From: Nereida sp024640765
Lineage (GTDB): Bacteria > Pseudomonadota > Alphaproteobacteria > Rhodobacterales > Rhodobacteraceae
Length of the DNA stretch: 64,000 nt
Assembly: GCA_024640765.1 (NCBI GenBank)
Contig: JAHEEK010000004.1
Coordinates: 124,001-188,000, forward strand
Reading direction: 5' to 3'
Below, piece by piece: positions 28,501-36,357 of this stretch. The position numbers were made by a program, and so were the translations under genes. Position 1 is the first letter of the stretch; each line of letters begins with the position of its first letter. Under the pieces are notes generated by a model. The model ran no database searches. It saw nothing but the letters and a program-made list of their open reading frames with translations, and was not told where the DNA came from.

Positions 28501-29240
28501 GGGCAGGCGACCAAGAAGAACAGGCGGAAAGTGGCGCGTTCTTGATGCAGGCTTTTGCGGGTGCGCTTGGCTTGATGTTCATCATCTTGCTGGCGCAGTT
28601 CAACAGCTTTTATAACTCGGTACTGGTGCTGCTGGCGGTGATTTTGTCGACCACAGGTGTGCTGATTGGCATGCTGATCATGGATCAAGCGTTCTCGATC
28701 ATCATGACCGGTACGGGCATCGTGGCTTTGGCGGGCATCGTGGTGAACAACAACATTGTGCTAATCGATACCTATCAAGAATATAACCGCTACATGCCAC
28801 GGATTGAGGCGATCATTCGCACAGCCGAGGACCGTATTCGCCCTGTGCTTCTGACCACAATCACCACGATGGCAGGCCTCGCACCGATGATGTTTGGCCT
28901 GAGCCTTGATTTCATCGGCGGCGGATATTCCATCGACAGCCCCACGGCGCTTTGGTGGAAGCAGCTTGCCACCGCGGTGGTCTTTGGACTTGGCATCGCA
29001 ACGGTTTTGACGCTTGTGTTTACCCCGTCGCTTCTTGCGCTGCGCGTTTGGGTTGTGACCTATGCGCGTTGGATCGGCCTTGCGCTTGCCAAGCTGTCAC
29101 TGGGCAAAGGCTCGGTTGCGGCACAGGATTGGGCGCTTCGCAAAGAAGCCTCGCAGGTGAAACACCCCGAGATTATCTGGGGTGATCTAGAAGCCTCTGC
29201 GCAACAATCGGATGTTGAGCCGCTTAAAGCCGCGGAATAA
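25518..29240 (+). CDS. RND efflux transporter permease
   Basis: A 1240-residue inner-membrane proton/substrate antiporter of the hydrophobe/amphiphile type (AcrB-like). The start WAAARARMIIAFIVLSIAVGAFAYVSLP, the TM4 stretch VSNIVMFGLILAVGMLVDGAIVVVE with its acidic residue, and the second-half ALAGIVVNNNIVLIDTYQEY are diagnostic. It is about 200 residues longer than AcrB: between TM6 and the second half there is an extra membrane stretch (residues ~510-560) and a basic loop around GEKRVSSGRTRTIFGKF. The Gly-rich loop GGLDTGGPGGGQGPRD falls in the second periplasmic domain. Translationally coupled to the adaptor. Confidence 0.94.
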   Translation: MVGMVDWAAARARMIIAFIVLSIAVGAFAYVSLPKEGEPDIEIPALVISLPFPGISAEDSEKLLVKPIETELSDLDGLKRITGTAVENYANVVLEFEFGWDKPKILADVRDRMNTVEANFPNGAEKYKIEEINFSEFPIIIVNLTGSLPERTLVRVAKDLQDKIEGQDAVLEAALSGQRDEMVEVVIDPLKLESYKVTANELINVVANNNLLVAAGNVDTSASSIGIKIPSSFDEAQDIYSLPVKTNGDRVITLGDLTDIRLTFEDRAGTARFNSENTVALQVVKRKGFNIIDTANMVRELVEQERQSWEPELRAAIQVGFSNDQSRQVGSMVSQLESSVLTAIALVMIVVLAALGPRPALLVGFAIPTSFLLCFVLLALLGVSVSNIVMFGLILAVGMLVDGAIVVVEYGDKRLSEGASPMQAYTDAAKRMFWPIVSSTATTLCAFLPFLFWPGVPGEFMGMLPVTMIFVLSASLLVALIYLPVVGGISGRMTRVFGKTSDALRDNLPWLVRLVLVVPAILLTFAGVMGILNTSYIVPSGGILGAIIGCILFSLGAFALSITVGSATTLQGEKRVSSGRTRTIFGKFIRLIVGNPIMPVVSLVAVMAFVMGTFTYFGTNNNGVEFFVESEPEQAIVYVRARGNLSLEEKDAAVRAAEEIVLAHPGVVNVFAFAGEGGLDTGGPGGGQGPRDTIGRIQLETIPWDDRADRPDLDGNLVLDELSAELAKLPGIKAEISELAQGPAQGKPLHLRIRGDDLDVLKDAALTARAKFEATSGLTLIEDTLPLPGFDWQIDVDVEKAGRYGANVATVGGMVQLVTRGILLGQMRVDSSDEEIDIRVRLPEKDRVMSTLDTLRVRTPEGLVPLSNFITVKPVAKLGQIDRVDQKRHYDVKADVETGLAKLTLEGPDGSDAVSTQAIVRELEADAETPAGQPIFQRGDTRYAILSLTGSFTSDELQANDDVLIAPINANERITLITDWIESTSPFSAALEWEWAGDQEEQAESGAFLMQAFAGALGLMFIILLAQFNSFYNSVLVLLAVILSTTGVLIGMLIMDQAFSIIMTGTGIVALAGIVVNNNIVLIDTYQEYNRYMPRIEAIIRTAEDRIRPVLLTTITTMAGLAPMMFGLSLDFIGGGYSIDSPTALWWKQLATAVVFGLGIATVLTLVFTPSLLALRVWVVTYARWIGLALAKLSLGKGSVAAQDWALRKEASQVKHPEIIWGDLEASAQQSDVEPLKAAE

Positions 29241-29250
29241 GAAACAATAA

Positions 29251-29290
29251 CCCGAGCAGTGGATGCACGTCACACCGCTGCTTGGGCTTT
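29251..29290 (+). terminator. probable terminator after the RND operon
   Basis: CCCGAGCAGTGG and CCGCTGCTTGGG form a 12-bp stem with two G-U pairs, followed by CTTTCT. The T-tract is weak, so termination efficiency is uncertain. Confidence 0.5.
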
Positions 29291-29314
29291 CTGACGTATT
29301 TTGCATTCGCCTTA

Positions 29315-29342
29315 TTGAACGCTACGCCATCTTCGCTAAACT
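29315..29342 (+). promoter_or_regulatory. candidate promoter of the RTX-type gene
   Basis: TTGAAC (29315-29320) and TAAACT (29337-29342) are spaced 16 bases apart, 31 bases before the proposed ATG. This is a plausible sigma-70 type promoter after the upstream terminator. Confidence 0.3.
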
Positions 29343-29373
29343 CATTTTGGTGAGTAATTAGTGAGATGTGTTC

Positions 29374-30258
29374 ATGGTTTTATTGCTGTCGATTTGTGTC
29401 GCCGTTGGTCTGGGTGCCCTGCTTGATGGGGGTAGTTCCTCGACTAATTTTGCCGAGCCTACACCACCAGACGCCCCAGATGAGACCACGGACGAAAGCG
29501 GCCAACCACGACCGTCCTTGCTGATTGGTGACGACGGGCCCAACGTTTTCACCGATTTAAAAAGTACAACAGACATCACGATCCAAGGGCGCGGCGGCGA
29601 TGATGTGGTGGATTTGACCGGCCCCAGTAACGACATCATTTTCGGCGGTGACGGAAATGACAACGTGAGCCCCGGTGACGGTGATGACCAGGGATTTCTA
29701 GGTCGCGGTGACGACTTTTTTGGCGATATCGGCGGGCGAAATGATCCGAACTACGGCGGGGATGATCTTGTGCGCGGCCAAGGCGGCAACGATACGCTGA
29801 CATCCCTTGGCGGCCAAGACACGCTGTTTGATGATACGGGCAACGATGTGATCAACACCAATGATTTCTTGCCCCAGTTTGATGGTGTTCAGGCACGACC
29901 TGACATGGGGTTTGGCGGGCTTGGCGATGACCAAATGCTGTTCGATGACGGCGATACGGTGTCCGGTGGTGAAGGTGTCGATGCGTTCCAGCTGCAAGTG
30001 GCCAGCACTAAATCAACTGCCGTTACCATAACAGATTTTGATCCCGTGACCGAGGCCCTTCAGATCAATATTTCTGCCGGATCAAACCCACTGTTCACGA
30101 ACGAAAACAGCTTCACAGAGGCTTCAGAATTTGCGGACCTCAGCTTTGTCCAAGACGGTGCGGACACACAAATCCTGCTGAACGAAACGCAAGTTTTGGC
30201 AATTTTGCAGAACGTTGACGCCGCAGCACTAAGCGCCGCCAACATCCAAGTGATCTAG
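29374..30258 (+). CDS. RTX-type calcium-binding repeat protein
   Basis: A 294-residue acidic protein with an N-terminal hydrophobic segment (MVLLLSICVAVGLGALLDGG) that may be a signal or anchor, an Asp/Pro/Thr-rich linker, then irregular glycine-aspartate repeats (GGDGNDNV, GDGDDQGF, GGDDLVRGQGGNDTL, GGQDTLFDDTGNDV) that bind calcium in RTX proteins. A C-terminal module (ITDFDPVTEALQI) is seen at the end of many RTX proteins. A hydrophobic N-terminus is unusual for type I secretion substrates, and no HlyB/HlyD pair is adjacent. GTG 29368 is an alternative start. Its stop overlaps the convergent ABC gene by 4 bases. Confidence 0.8.
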   Translation: MVLLLSICVAVGLGALLDGGSSSTNFAEPTPPDAPDETTDESGQPRPSLLIGDDGPNVFTDLKSTTDITIQGRGGDDVVDLTGPSNDIIFGGDGNDNVSPGDGDDQGFLGRGDDFFGDIGGRNDPNYGGDDLVRGQGGNDTLTSLGGQDTLFDDTGNDVINTNDFLPQFDGVQARPDMGFGGLGDDQMLFDDGDTVSGGEGVDAFQLQVASTKSTAVTITDFDPVTEALQINISAGSNPLFTNENSFTEASEFADLSFVQDGADTQILLNETQVLAILQNVDAAALSAANIQVI

Positions 30259-32075
30259 GCCTCTTGTTCGTCATCATTTTGCTGGCGATGCCACATGTCT
30301 GAAAAACGCCCGCCCGCCGCAAGCAATTCATCGAAGGTGCCGCGCTCAGCCACAAGGCCGTTTTCTAGCACAATGATCTGGTCCGCATGGGTAATCGTGG
30401 ACAACCTATGCGCAATCGTGAAGACCGTGCGCCCGTGTCCCAACCCGTTCAACTCATCCTGAATGTCGCGCTCTGTCTCACTATCAAGGGCGGACGTGGC
30501 CTCATCAAGCAGCAAAATCGGTGGGTCTTTCAACAGCGTGCGCGCAATGCCGACCCGCTGTTTTTCACCACCCGACAATTTCAGACCGCGCTCACCCACA
30601 GTTGTCTCGTAGCCATCCGGAAGCGCCATGATAAAGTCATGGATTTTGGCCGCTTTAGCCGCCGCTTCAACTTGACTGCGCGGCGCGTCGGGATTGCCGT
30701 AAGCAATGTTGTAATAGACCGTATCGTTAAAAAGCACCGTGTCTTGCGGCACCACGCCAATTTGATCGTGCAAGCTTGTTTGGGTCACATCGCGCACATC
30801 TTGCCCGTCAATGCGCAGCGCACCGGCGCCCACATCATAAAAGCGGAACAGCAGCCGCCCAATGGTCGATTTACCAGAGCCAGACGGGCCCACGATGGCG
30901 ATGGTTTCGCCTGCACCTGCTTTGATGCTGACACCCTTAAGAATGGGGCGCTCGGGATCATAGCCGAACTCAACCCTGTCTAACTCAACCTCGCCGCCTT
31001 TGACCTTCAACGCCCGCGCGCCTTTTTTGTCTTGGACTTCCGCAGGGCTTTCAAGCAGATCAAACATCTCACCCATATCCACAAGGGCCTGACGGATCTC
31101 GCGGTAAACAGTGCCCAAGAAGTTCAAAGGCATCGTGATTTGGATCATATAGGCGTTGACCAAGACGAAATCGCCCACGGTCATCTGCCCGTTTTGCACC
31201 CCAAACGCGGCCATGACCATCACGCCCACAAGACCAGATGTAATGATAAGCGATTGACCAAAGTTCAAAAACGCCAGCGAATATGATGTCTGAAGCGCTG
31301 CCGCCTCATATTTCTGCATCGCCCCGTCATAGCGTTCAGCCTCGCGGGCCTCGGCACCAAAATACTTCACAGTTTCAAAGTTAAGCAGGCTGTCGATCGC
31401 CTTTTGATTGGCGTCCGTATCTTGGTCGTTCATCACTTTGCGGATGCGCACGCGCCACTCGGTCACACGGAACGTAAAGATGACATAAAGCGCGATGGTC
31501 GCCAGCACGACAACCAGATACCACACGCTGAATTGCACCGCCAAAATGACGCCAATCAACAACAGCTCCAACACCAGCGGGCCGATCGAGAACAGCAAAA
31601 ACCGCAGCAAAAACTCAACACCCTTCACACCGCGTTCGATGATCCGGCTAAGCCCGCCAGTTTTGCGGCTGATGTGATAGCGCATGGACAGGCGGTGGAT
31701 GTGCGTGAACGTCTCAAGGGCCAGCTGTCGCAGCGCCCGTTGACCAACCCGTGCAAAAATCACATCGCGCAACTGCTGAAAGCCCACGTTCATCAAGCGC
31801 GCCACACCATAAGCCACCGTCAGACCAATGGCGCCCATTGCCAACATTGTTGCGTCACCGTCGCCGCTCAGCGCATCGACCGCCTGCTTATAAAGCTGCG
31901 GCGTGTAGACCGCGACCAGTTTGGCGATGAACAAAACCGTCAGGGCCGCCACCACACGCCGCTTCACCCAAGGGTGCTCGGCGGGCCAAAGATAAGGAAC
32001 AACGCGCTTGATTGTGCGCCACCCGCTGATCTGATCGTCGTTCAAATTGGCAGCGGTTTTTGTCAGTCGGCGCAT
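30255..32075 (-). CDS. ATM1/HMT1-type ABC exporter
   Basis: A 606-residue half-transporter. A six-span membrane domain (residues ~45-320) carries the ATM1-type signature NQKAIDSLLNFETVKYFGAEAREAERYD. It is fused to an ATPase with Walker A GPSGSGKST, signature LSGGEKQR, Walker B ILLLDEATSALD and the H-loop IAHRLST. The family exports glutathione-linked sulfur or metal compounds from the cytoplasm and supports iron-sulfur or metal homeostasis. ATG 32075 follows AAAGAGA; an in-frame GTG five codons upstream is less likely. Confidence 0.93.
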   Translation of the reverse strand: MRRLTKTAANLNDDQISGWRTIKRVVPYLWPAEHPWVKRRVVAALTVLFIAKLVAVYTPQLYKQAVDALSGDGDATMLAMGAIGLTVAYGVARLMNVGFQQLRDVIFARVGQRALRQLALETFTHIHRLSMRYHISRKTGGLSRIIERGVKGVEFLLRFLLFSIGPLVLELLLIGVILAVQFSVWYLVVVLATIALYVIFTFRVTEWRVRIRKVMNDQDTDANQKAIDSLLNFETVKYFGAEAREAERYDGAMQKYEAAALQTSYSLAFLNFGQSLIITSGLVGVMVMAAFGVQNGQMTVGDFVLVNAYMIQITMPLNFLGTVYREIRQALVDMGEMFDLLESPAEVQDKKGARALKVKGGEVELDRVEFGYDPERPILKGVSIKAGAGETIAIVGPSGSGKSTIGRLLFRFYDVGAGALRIDGQDVRDVTQTSLHDQIGVVPQDTVLFNDTVYYNIAYGNPDAPRSQVEAAAKAAKIHDFIMALPDGYETTVGERGLKLSGGEKQRVGIARTLLKDPPILLLDEATSALDSETERDIQDELNGLGHGRTVFTIAHRLSTITHADQIIVLENGLVAERGTFDELLAAGGRFSDMWHRQQNDDEQEA

Positions 32076-32205
32076 CGGGTCTCTTTTCACTAAAACGTAT
32101 AGGTCTAACCTAGTCCTTTCGCCCCGTGATGAGTAGCCCCGACACCAAGTAATCCACGATTAACTTTTGAAATCTGTCACGGGCGTGAACAATTGCACCG
32201 TACAC

Positions 32206-32248
32206 GTAAAAACGCCCCCGCCCAGATATGTGATCCGGTGCGGGGGCG
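32206..32248 (-). terminator. terminator of the peptidylprolyl isomerase pair
   Basis: Read leftward, CGCCCCCGC and GCGGGGGCG form a nine-base GC stem followed by five T. It lies 30 bases beyond the stop of the secreted cyclophilin. Confidence 0.85.
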
Positions 32249-32277
32249 CTCTTGTGTCTTACAGATAACTGCGCGCT

Positions 32278-32826
32278 TTAGTCGGTGACGCGCACCGCAA
32301 CCATACGGTCTGGCTCGCCGATCACAGCACCATTTGCACCGCGCCCCAGCTTGATCGCATCAACCACGTCCATGCCACCCGTTACCTGACCGACAATGGT
32401 GTATTGCCCGTTTAAATGCGGCGCAGGCGCAAACATGATGAAAAACTGGCTGTTGGCAGAGTTTGGCTGTGACGAACGCGCCATCCCAACAACACCGCGG
32501 TCAAAGTTTAAGGTGCCACTGAACTCGGCCGGCAGATCAGGCAGATCGCTGCCGCCCATACCCGCACGGCGCATGTCTTGGCCAAGTTTGCCGTGCTCAA
32601 CATCACCGGTTTGGGCCATGAACCCTTGGATCACACGGTGAAACACCACGTCATCATACGCGCCCTCAGACGCAAGGGTCGTGATCCGTTCCGCGTGCAT
32701 CGGTGCGGATTGTTCGAACAAATCAACCGTGATTGTCCCGTTTGCTTCGCCAGCGATGTCAATCTCAAGCCCCGCGCCAAATGCTGGCGCGGCGCTGAGG
32801 AGCAAAGCTGCCACCGCACTACGCAT
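32278..32826 (-). CDS. secreted peptidylprolyl isomerase (cyclophilin)
   Basis: A 182-residue cyclophilin with a signal peptide (cut near residue 17, APAFGA). The catalytic-core motifs are VVFHRVIQGFMAQTGDVE, MARSSQPNSANSQFFIMF and LNGQYTIVGQV. It catalyses proline cis-trans isomerisation and, given the leader, acts in the periplasm. Its ATG overlaps the stop of the neighbouring cytoplasmic cyclophilin by 8 bases, so the pair forms an operon from an old tandem duplication. Confidence 0.94.
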   Translation of the reverse strand: MRSAVAALLLSAAPAFGAGLEIDIAGEANGTITVDLFEQSAPMHAERITTLASEGAYDDVVFHRVIQGFMAQTGDVEHGKLGQDMRRAGMGGSDLPDLPAEFSGTLNFDRGVVGMARSSQPNSANSQFFIMFAPAPHLNGQYTIVGQVTGGMDVVDAIKLGRGANGAVIGEPDRMVAVRVTD

Positions 32827-33325
32827 CAGCGGCGACTTTCACAGAAATCATGCGGTCAGGCTCCGCTGGTGGCTCGCCACGCTGGATCGCATCCACATGG
32901 TCCATGCCTTCAATCACCCGGCCATACACAGTGTATTGACCGTTCAGAAAGTGGTTGTCGTTGAAGTTGATGAAGAACTGGCTGTTGGCAGAGTTCGGGT
33001 TGGCAGAACGCGCCGCACCCAATGTGCCGCGGTCGTGGGGCAGTTTTGAAAACTCCGCAGGAAGATCCGGCAAATCAGATCCGCCTGTGCCCGCGCGGCC
33101 CAAGTTGAAATCTTTTTCCATGTTGCCGTTTGCCACGTCGCCTGTCTGCGCCATGAAGCCGTCGATGACACGGTGGAACGCTACGTTGTCGTACTGGCCG
33201 CTGCGTGCGAGCTCTTTCATGCGGGCGGAGTGCTCAGGGGCTACATCTGGCAAAAGCTCGATCGTGACGGTGCCGCCTTTGAGTTCCATCAAGATTGTGT
33301 TCTCGGGATCATTGATCTCGGCCAT
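32819..33325 (-). CDS. cytoplasmic peptidylprolyl isomerase (cyclophilin)
   Basis: A 168-residue cyclophilin without a leader, with NVAFHRVIDGFMAQTGDVA, AARSANPNSANSQFFINF and LNGQYTVYGRVIEGMDHVD. ATG 33325 is preceded by GGAGAG. It is the upstream partner of the secreted paralogue, so folding helpers for two compartments come from one transcript. Divergent from pgk. Confidence 0.94.
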   Translation of the reverse strand: MAEINDPENTILMELKGGTVTIELLPDVAPEHSARMKELARSGQYDNVAFHRVIDGFMAQTGDVANGNMEKDFNLGRAGTGGSDLPDLPAEFSKLPHDRGTLGAARSANPNSANSQFFINFNDNHFLNGQYTVYGRVIEGMDHVDAIQRGEPPAEPDRMISVKVAADA

Positions 33326-33441
33326 TGGGTCTCTCCATTTTGTGTTTGTGCGGAACCTAGGTCGGATCAATCGGATTGCCAAGCAGGTAGCCACCGCGTT
33401 AGAGGTCGCAAACACCAATTTAACGCAGGACGGGCAAAAAT

Positions 33442-34623
33442 ATGGGCTGGAAAACACTTGATGACAAAGCGCTTTCGGGCAAACGGGTTCTGGTGCGCGT
33501 AGACATCAATGTGCCGATGGAAAACGGCCGTGTCACAGACGCCAGCCGCATCGAACGCATCGCCCCCACCATTGCCGATATTCGCGCCGCAGGGGGCTGT
33601 CCGATCTTGCTGGCCCACTTTGGCCGCCCCAAAGGCAAAGTTGTTCCCGAGATGTCATTACGACAGCTGGTCCCTGCCCTCACCGACACGTTCGGCGCGC
33701 CCGTCACTTTTGTTGAGCGCCCGTCCCGCGAATTTATCGACGCACAGCCAATGGATGCCATCGTCCTGGTCGAAAACACGCGCTTTTCGGCCATGGAAGA
33801 AGTAAATGACCCCAAAATGGCGACTTTCTTGGCCACTTTGGGCGATATTTTCTGCAATGATGCTTTCTCTGCCGCCCACCGCGCCCATGCCTCGACGACA
33901 GGTGTTGCAACGCTTTTGCCCTCATGCGCGGGTCGTCTGATGCAACAAGAGCTCGGCGCGCTTGAAGCTGCGTTGGGTGCGCCCAAGCGCCCCGTGGTCG
34001 CTGTGGTTGGCGGTGCAAAAGTGTCCACAAAGTTGGACCTACTCTCGAACCTGATTGAGAAAGTAGATCACCTTGTGATTGGCGGGGGCATGGCAAACAC
34101 ATTCCTCGCGGCCCAAGGGATCGATGTGGGTAAATCCCTGTGCGAACACGATTTGGCCGACACTGCCCGCGCGATCATGGACAAGGCCGCCTCCACAGGC
34201 TGTGAGATTGTGCTGCCAAGCGATGTTGTCGTAGCCCGTGAATTCAAAGCCGGCGCCGAAAACGACGTGGTCGCTGCCAATGCTTGTCCCGCTAACGCGA
34301 TGATCCTTGATGCAGGGCCAAACGCAGTTGCGCGCATTGAGGCTGTGCTGGCAAACGCAAAAACGCTGATCTGGAATGGCCCGTTGGGTGCGTTCGAAAT
34401 TGCGCCATTCGACGCGGCCACAAACGCTGCCGCACAAGCCGCAGCGCGGCTGACCCGTGAAGGCACGCTTACTTCCGTGGCAGGTGGCGGTGATACGGTT
34501 GCGGCCCTGAACCAAGCGGGTGCGGCGGATGATTTCACCTATATCTCAACCGCGGGTGGTGCGTTCTTGGAATGGATGGAAGGTAAAACCCTTCCCGGTG
34601 TTGCGGCTTTGATGGCGCAGTAA
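33442..34623 (+). CDS. pgk: phosphoglycerate kinase
   Basis: A 393-residue enzyme exchanging phosphate between 1,3-bisphosphoglycerate and ADP. Visible features: KRVLVRVDINVPM, the substrate loop AHFGRPKGK, GGAKVSTKLDLL at the hinge, GGGMANTFL, and the C-terminal nucleotide loop VAGGGDTVAAL. Normal length. Followed after about 175 bases by the class I aldolase gene in the same direction. Confidence 0.97.
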   Translation: MGWKTLDDKALSGKRVLVRVDINVPMENGRVTDASRIERIAPTIADIRAAGGCPILLAHFGRPKGKVVPEMSLRQLVPALTDTFGAPVTFVERPSREFIDAQPMDAIVLVENTRFSAMEEVNDPKMATFLATLGDIFCNDAFSAAHRAHASTTGVATLLPSCAGRLMQQELGALEAALGAPKRPVVAVVGGAKVSTKLDLLSNLIEKVDHLVIGGGMANTFLAAQGIDVGKSLCEHDLADTARAIMDKAASTGCEIVLPSDVVVAREFKAGAENDVVAANACPANAMILDAGPNAVARIEAVLANAKTLIWNGPLGAFEIAPFDAATNAAAQAAARLTREGTLTSVAGGGDTVAALNQAGAADDFTYISTAGGAFLEWMEGKTLPGVAALMAQ

Positions 34624-34694
34624 ATGCACCTGCGTCACACGCCCTAATACCCACAACAGACCACATAATTACAATGCGTTACGCACCGCATTCA

Positions 34695-34719
34695 TGTTAG
34701 CGCAACCCGTTAGCGCGAC
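34695..34719 (+). promoter_or_regulatory. tandem LacI-type half-palindromes before aldolase gene
   Basis: TGTTAGCGCAAC (34695-34706) and CGTTAGCGCGAC (34708-34719) are two similar sequences spaced 13 bases centre to centre, 81 bases before the aldolase ATG. Both resemble the TGTTAGCG/CGCTAACA class bound by LacI-family regulators. CceR, the central carbon regulator of Rhodobacteraceae, is a candidate from memory of its motif and regulon. Binding is inferred. Confidence 0.4.
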
Positions 34720-34799
34720 CATAATTGCGATGCGCAAACCGCTGCCCTAAAGGTGGGGCAACCGCGAGATCTCGCGCCCCACAGCCTAAGGACGCCCCA

Positions 34800-35693
34800 A
34801 TGACCAACCCTGACATGACCGCCCAAATCCGCACCGGTGACGGCTTCATTGCAGCACTGGATCAATCCGGCGGCTCCACCCCCAAGGCGCTGCGGCTCTA
34901 CGGTGTTGAGGAAAGCGCCTACGCAAACGACGAAGAAATGTATGACTTGATCCACGACATGCGCGCCCGCATCATCCGCGCGCCTGCATTTCACGGCGAC
35001 AAAGTCATTGGCGCGATCTTGTTTGAGATGACAATGGACCGCGATGTTGACGGCACACCCACCGCCGAGCACCTGTGGAATACCCACCGCGTTGTGCCGT
35101 TCCTCAAGTGCGACAAAGGTCTTGAGGACGAAGCCGATGGCGTGCAACTGCTGCGCCCCATTCCCAACCTTGATGCGCTGTGTCAACGCGCCGTGGCAAA
35201 AGGCGTGTTTGGCACCAAGATGCGGTCTGTGATCTCGGCTGCCTCCGCCAGCGGCATGAAAGCGGTCGTCGCACAGCAATTCGCAATTGCACGCCAAATC
35301 ATGTCCCACGGCCTCGTGCCGATCATCGAGCCAGAGGTCACCATCTCAATCTCGGACAAAGCTGAAGCCGAAGCGATGTTGCTCGACGCAATCAAAGCCG
35401 AACTTGATGTGCTGCCCGATGGCCAAGAGGTCATGCTGAAACTCACCCTGCCCGAAGCCGCCAACCACTACTTACCGCTGGTTCAGCACAAGGCTGTCAT
35501 GCGCGTTGTTGCCCTGTCAGGCGGCTATTCACGGACAGAAGCCAACACGCGCCTTTGCGCCAACACCGGTATCATCGCCTCGTTCAGCCGCGCGCTTACG
35601 GAAGGTCTCAGCGCGGACCAAACCGACAGTGCATTCAACACAACAATTGCACAGACCATCGACAGCATTTTTGACGCCTCCTGCGCGGGCTAA
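34800..35693 (+). CDS. class I fructose-bisphosphate aldolase
   Basis: A 297-residue class I (Schiff-base) aldolase of the bacterial short type, cleaving fructose 1,6-bisphosphate. The family start is GFIAALDQSGGSTPKAL, with PFLKCDKGL, VFGTKMRSVI, LVPIIEPEV and EVMLKLTLPE segments; the catalytic Lys is expected in the last of these. ATG 34800 follows AAGGA; the frame upstream is noncoding in character. No class II aldolase is seen in the window. Confidence 0.93.
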   Translation: MTNPDMTAQIRTGDGFIAALDQSGGSTPKALRLYGVEESAYANDEEMYDLIHDMRARIIRAPAFHGDKVIGAILFEMTMDRDVDGTPTAEHLWNTHRVVPFLKCDKGLEDEADGVQLLRPIPNLDALCQRAVAKGVFGTKMRSVISAASASGMKAVVAQQFAIARQIMSHGLVPIIEPEVTISISDKAEAEAMLLDAIKAELDVLPDGQEVMLKLTLPEAANHYLPLVQHKAVMRVVALSGGYSRTEANTRLCANTGIIASFSRALTEGLSADQTDSAFNTTIAQTIDSIFDASCAG

Positions 35694-35848
35694 GCTCCAA
35701 AAGCTGATAAATGAGTGAAAAGATACGGTTTTTCGGCAATTTTCAGCCCAATTAACCATTTTAGGGATTCCCACAGCGAATCGCCTCCTGTAGTGTCATC
35801 CCAAGCGCTCCGAAAAGTGAGCGCACCTAACTGAGGCACAGCAGAACG

Positions 35849-36154
35849 ATGAAATACAACACCCGCAAACGCCATTCTATCGGTGCGATTGTGTATTTCG
35901 TCGTGATGTGCGCTGTTGGCTTTTACTTCACATTTGCCGCCGTTCAGGGCGATTACGGTATTTTTAGCCGTGCCGAGATTGAGGCAGATGCCGCAACGCT
36001 GCAGGCTGAACTAGACACGCTTTTGGCAGATGTGGCCGAGTTACAAAATAAAACTCGTCGGTTGTCAGACACCTACCTAGATCTTGATCTGCTTGATGAG
36101 CAGGCCCGTGATGTTTTGGGATATGTGCGCAGCGACGAAATGGTCATCCGCTAA
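35849..36154 (+). CDS. FtsB/DivIC-type septum formation protein
   Basis: A 101-residue bitopic protein: short basic N-terminus (KYNTRKRHS), one transmembrane helix (residues ~11-30), a leucine-zipper-like coiled coil (ATLQAELDTLLADVAELQNKTRRL) and a small conserved end (LDEQARDVLGYVRSDEMVI). This is the FtsB/DivIC architecture; FtsB joins FtsL and FtsQ in the divisome. The gene before pdhA in related bacteria is usually this one. Confidence 0.88.
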   Translation: MKYNTRKRHSIGAIVYFVVMCAVGFYFTFAAVQGDYGIFSRAEIEADAATLQAELDTLLADVAELQNKTRRLSDTYLDLDLLDEQARDVLGYVRSDEMVIR

Positions 36155-36220
36155 GCCAACCGCGCCGACCCCGCAAAAAACTACGTCGTCCATAGTGTAG
36201 TACGCGCTGATTTTCACTTT

Positions 36221-36236
36221 TTAACAGTGAATTAAC
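36221..36236 (+). promoter_or_regulatory. CtrA-type box (TTAA-N7-TTAAC)
   Basis: The sequence TTAA, seven bases, TTAAC matches the full consensus of the alphaproteobacterial cell-cycle regulator CtrA. It lies 122 bases before pdhA and 67 bases after the FtsB-like gene. A single box can occur by chance, but an exact match in a short intergenic region is notable. Confidence 0.5.
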
Positions 36237-36286
36237 GCGTATTTTTGATTGCTCCACTTTGCCCCTATTGATTTCCAAAACCCCCT

Positions 36287-36322
36287 AATGTAGAAATAGT
36301 TTAATGTTAAACTATATACATT
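36287..36322. promoter_or_regulatory. nested palindrome upstream of pdhA
   Basis: The core TAGTTTAA-TG-TTAAACTA (36297-36314) is a perfect 18-base inverted repeat. It is nested between AATGTA (36287-36292) and TACATT (36317-36322), which also pair. The whole lies 36 bases before the pdhA ATG, in the expected promoter or leader. It could be a repressor operator for the pyruvate dehydrogenase operon or an RNA hairpin; the regulator is unknown. Confidence 0.5.
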
Positions 36323-36357
36323 TGCGCCCGTGACTTTGGGTGTAAGGAGGGAGCCTT

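Noticed and set aside
31404..32093. A 229-codon rightward frame antisense to the ABC exporter
   Set aside because: His/Gln-rich composition is typical of antisense translation; the exporter has all ABC motifs.
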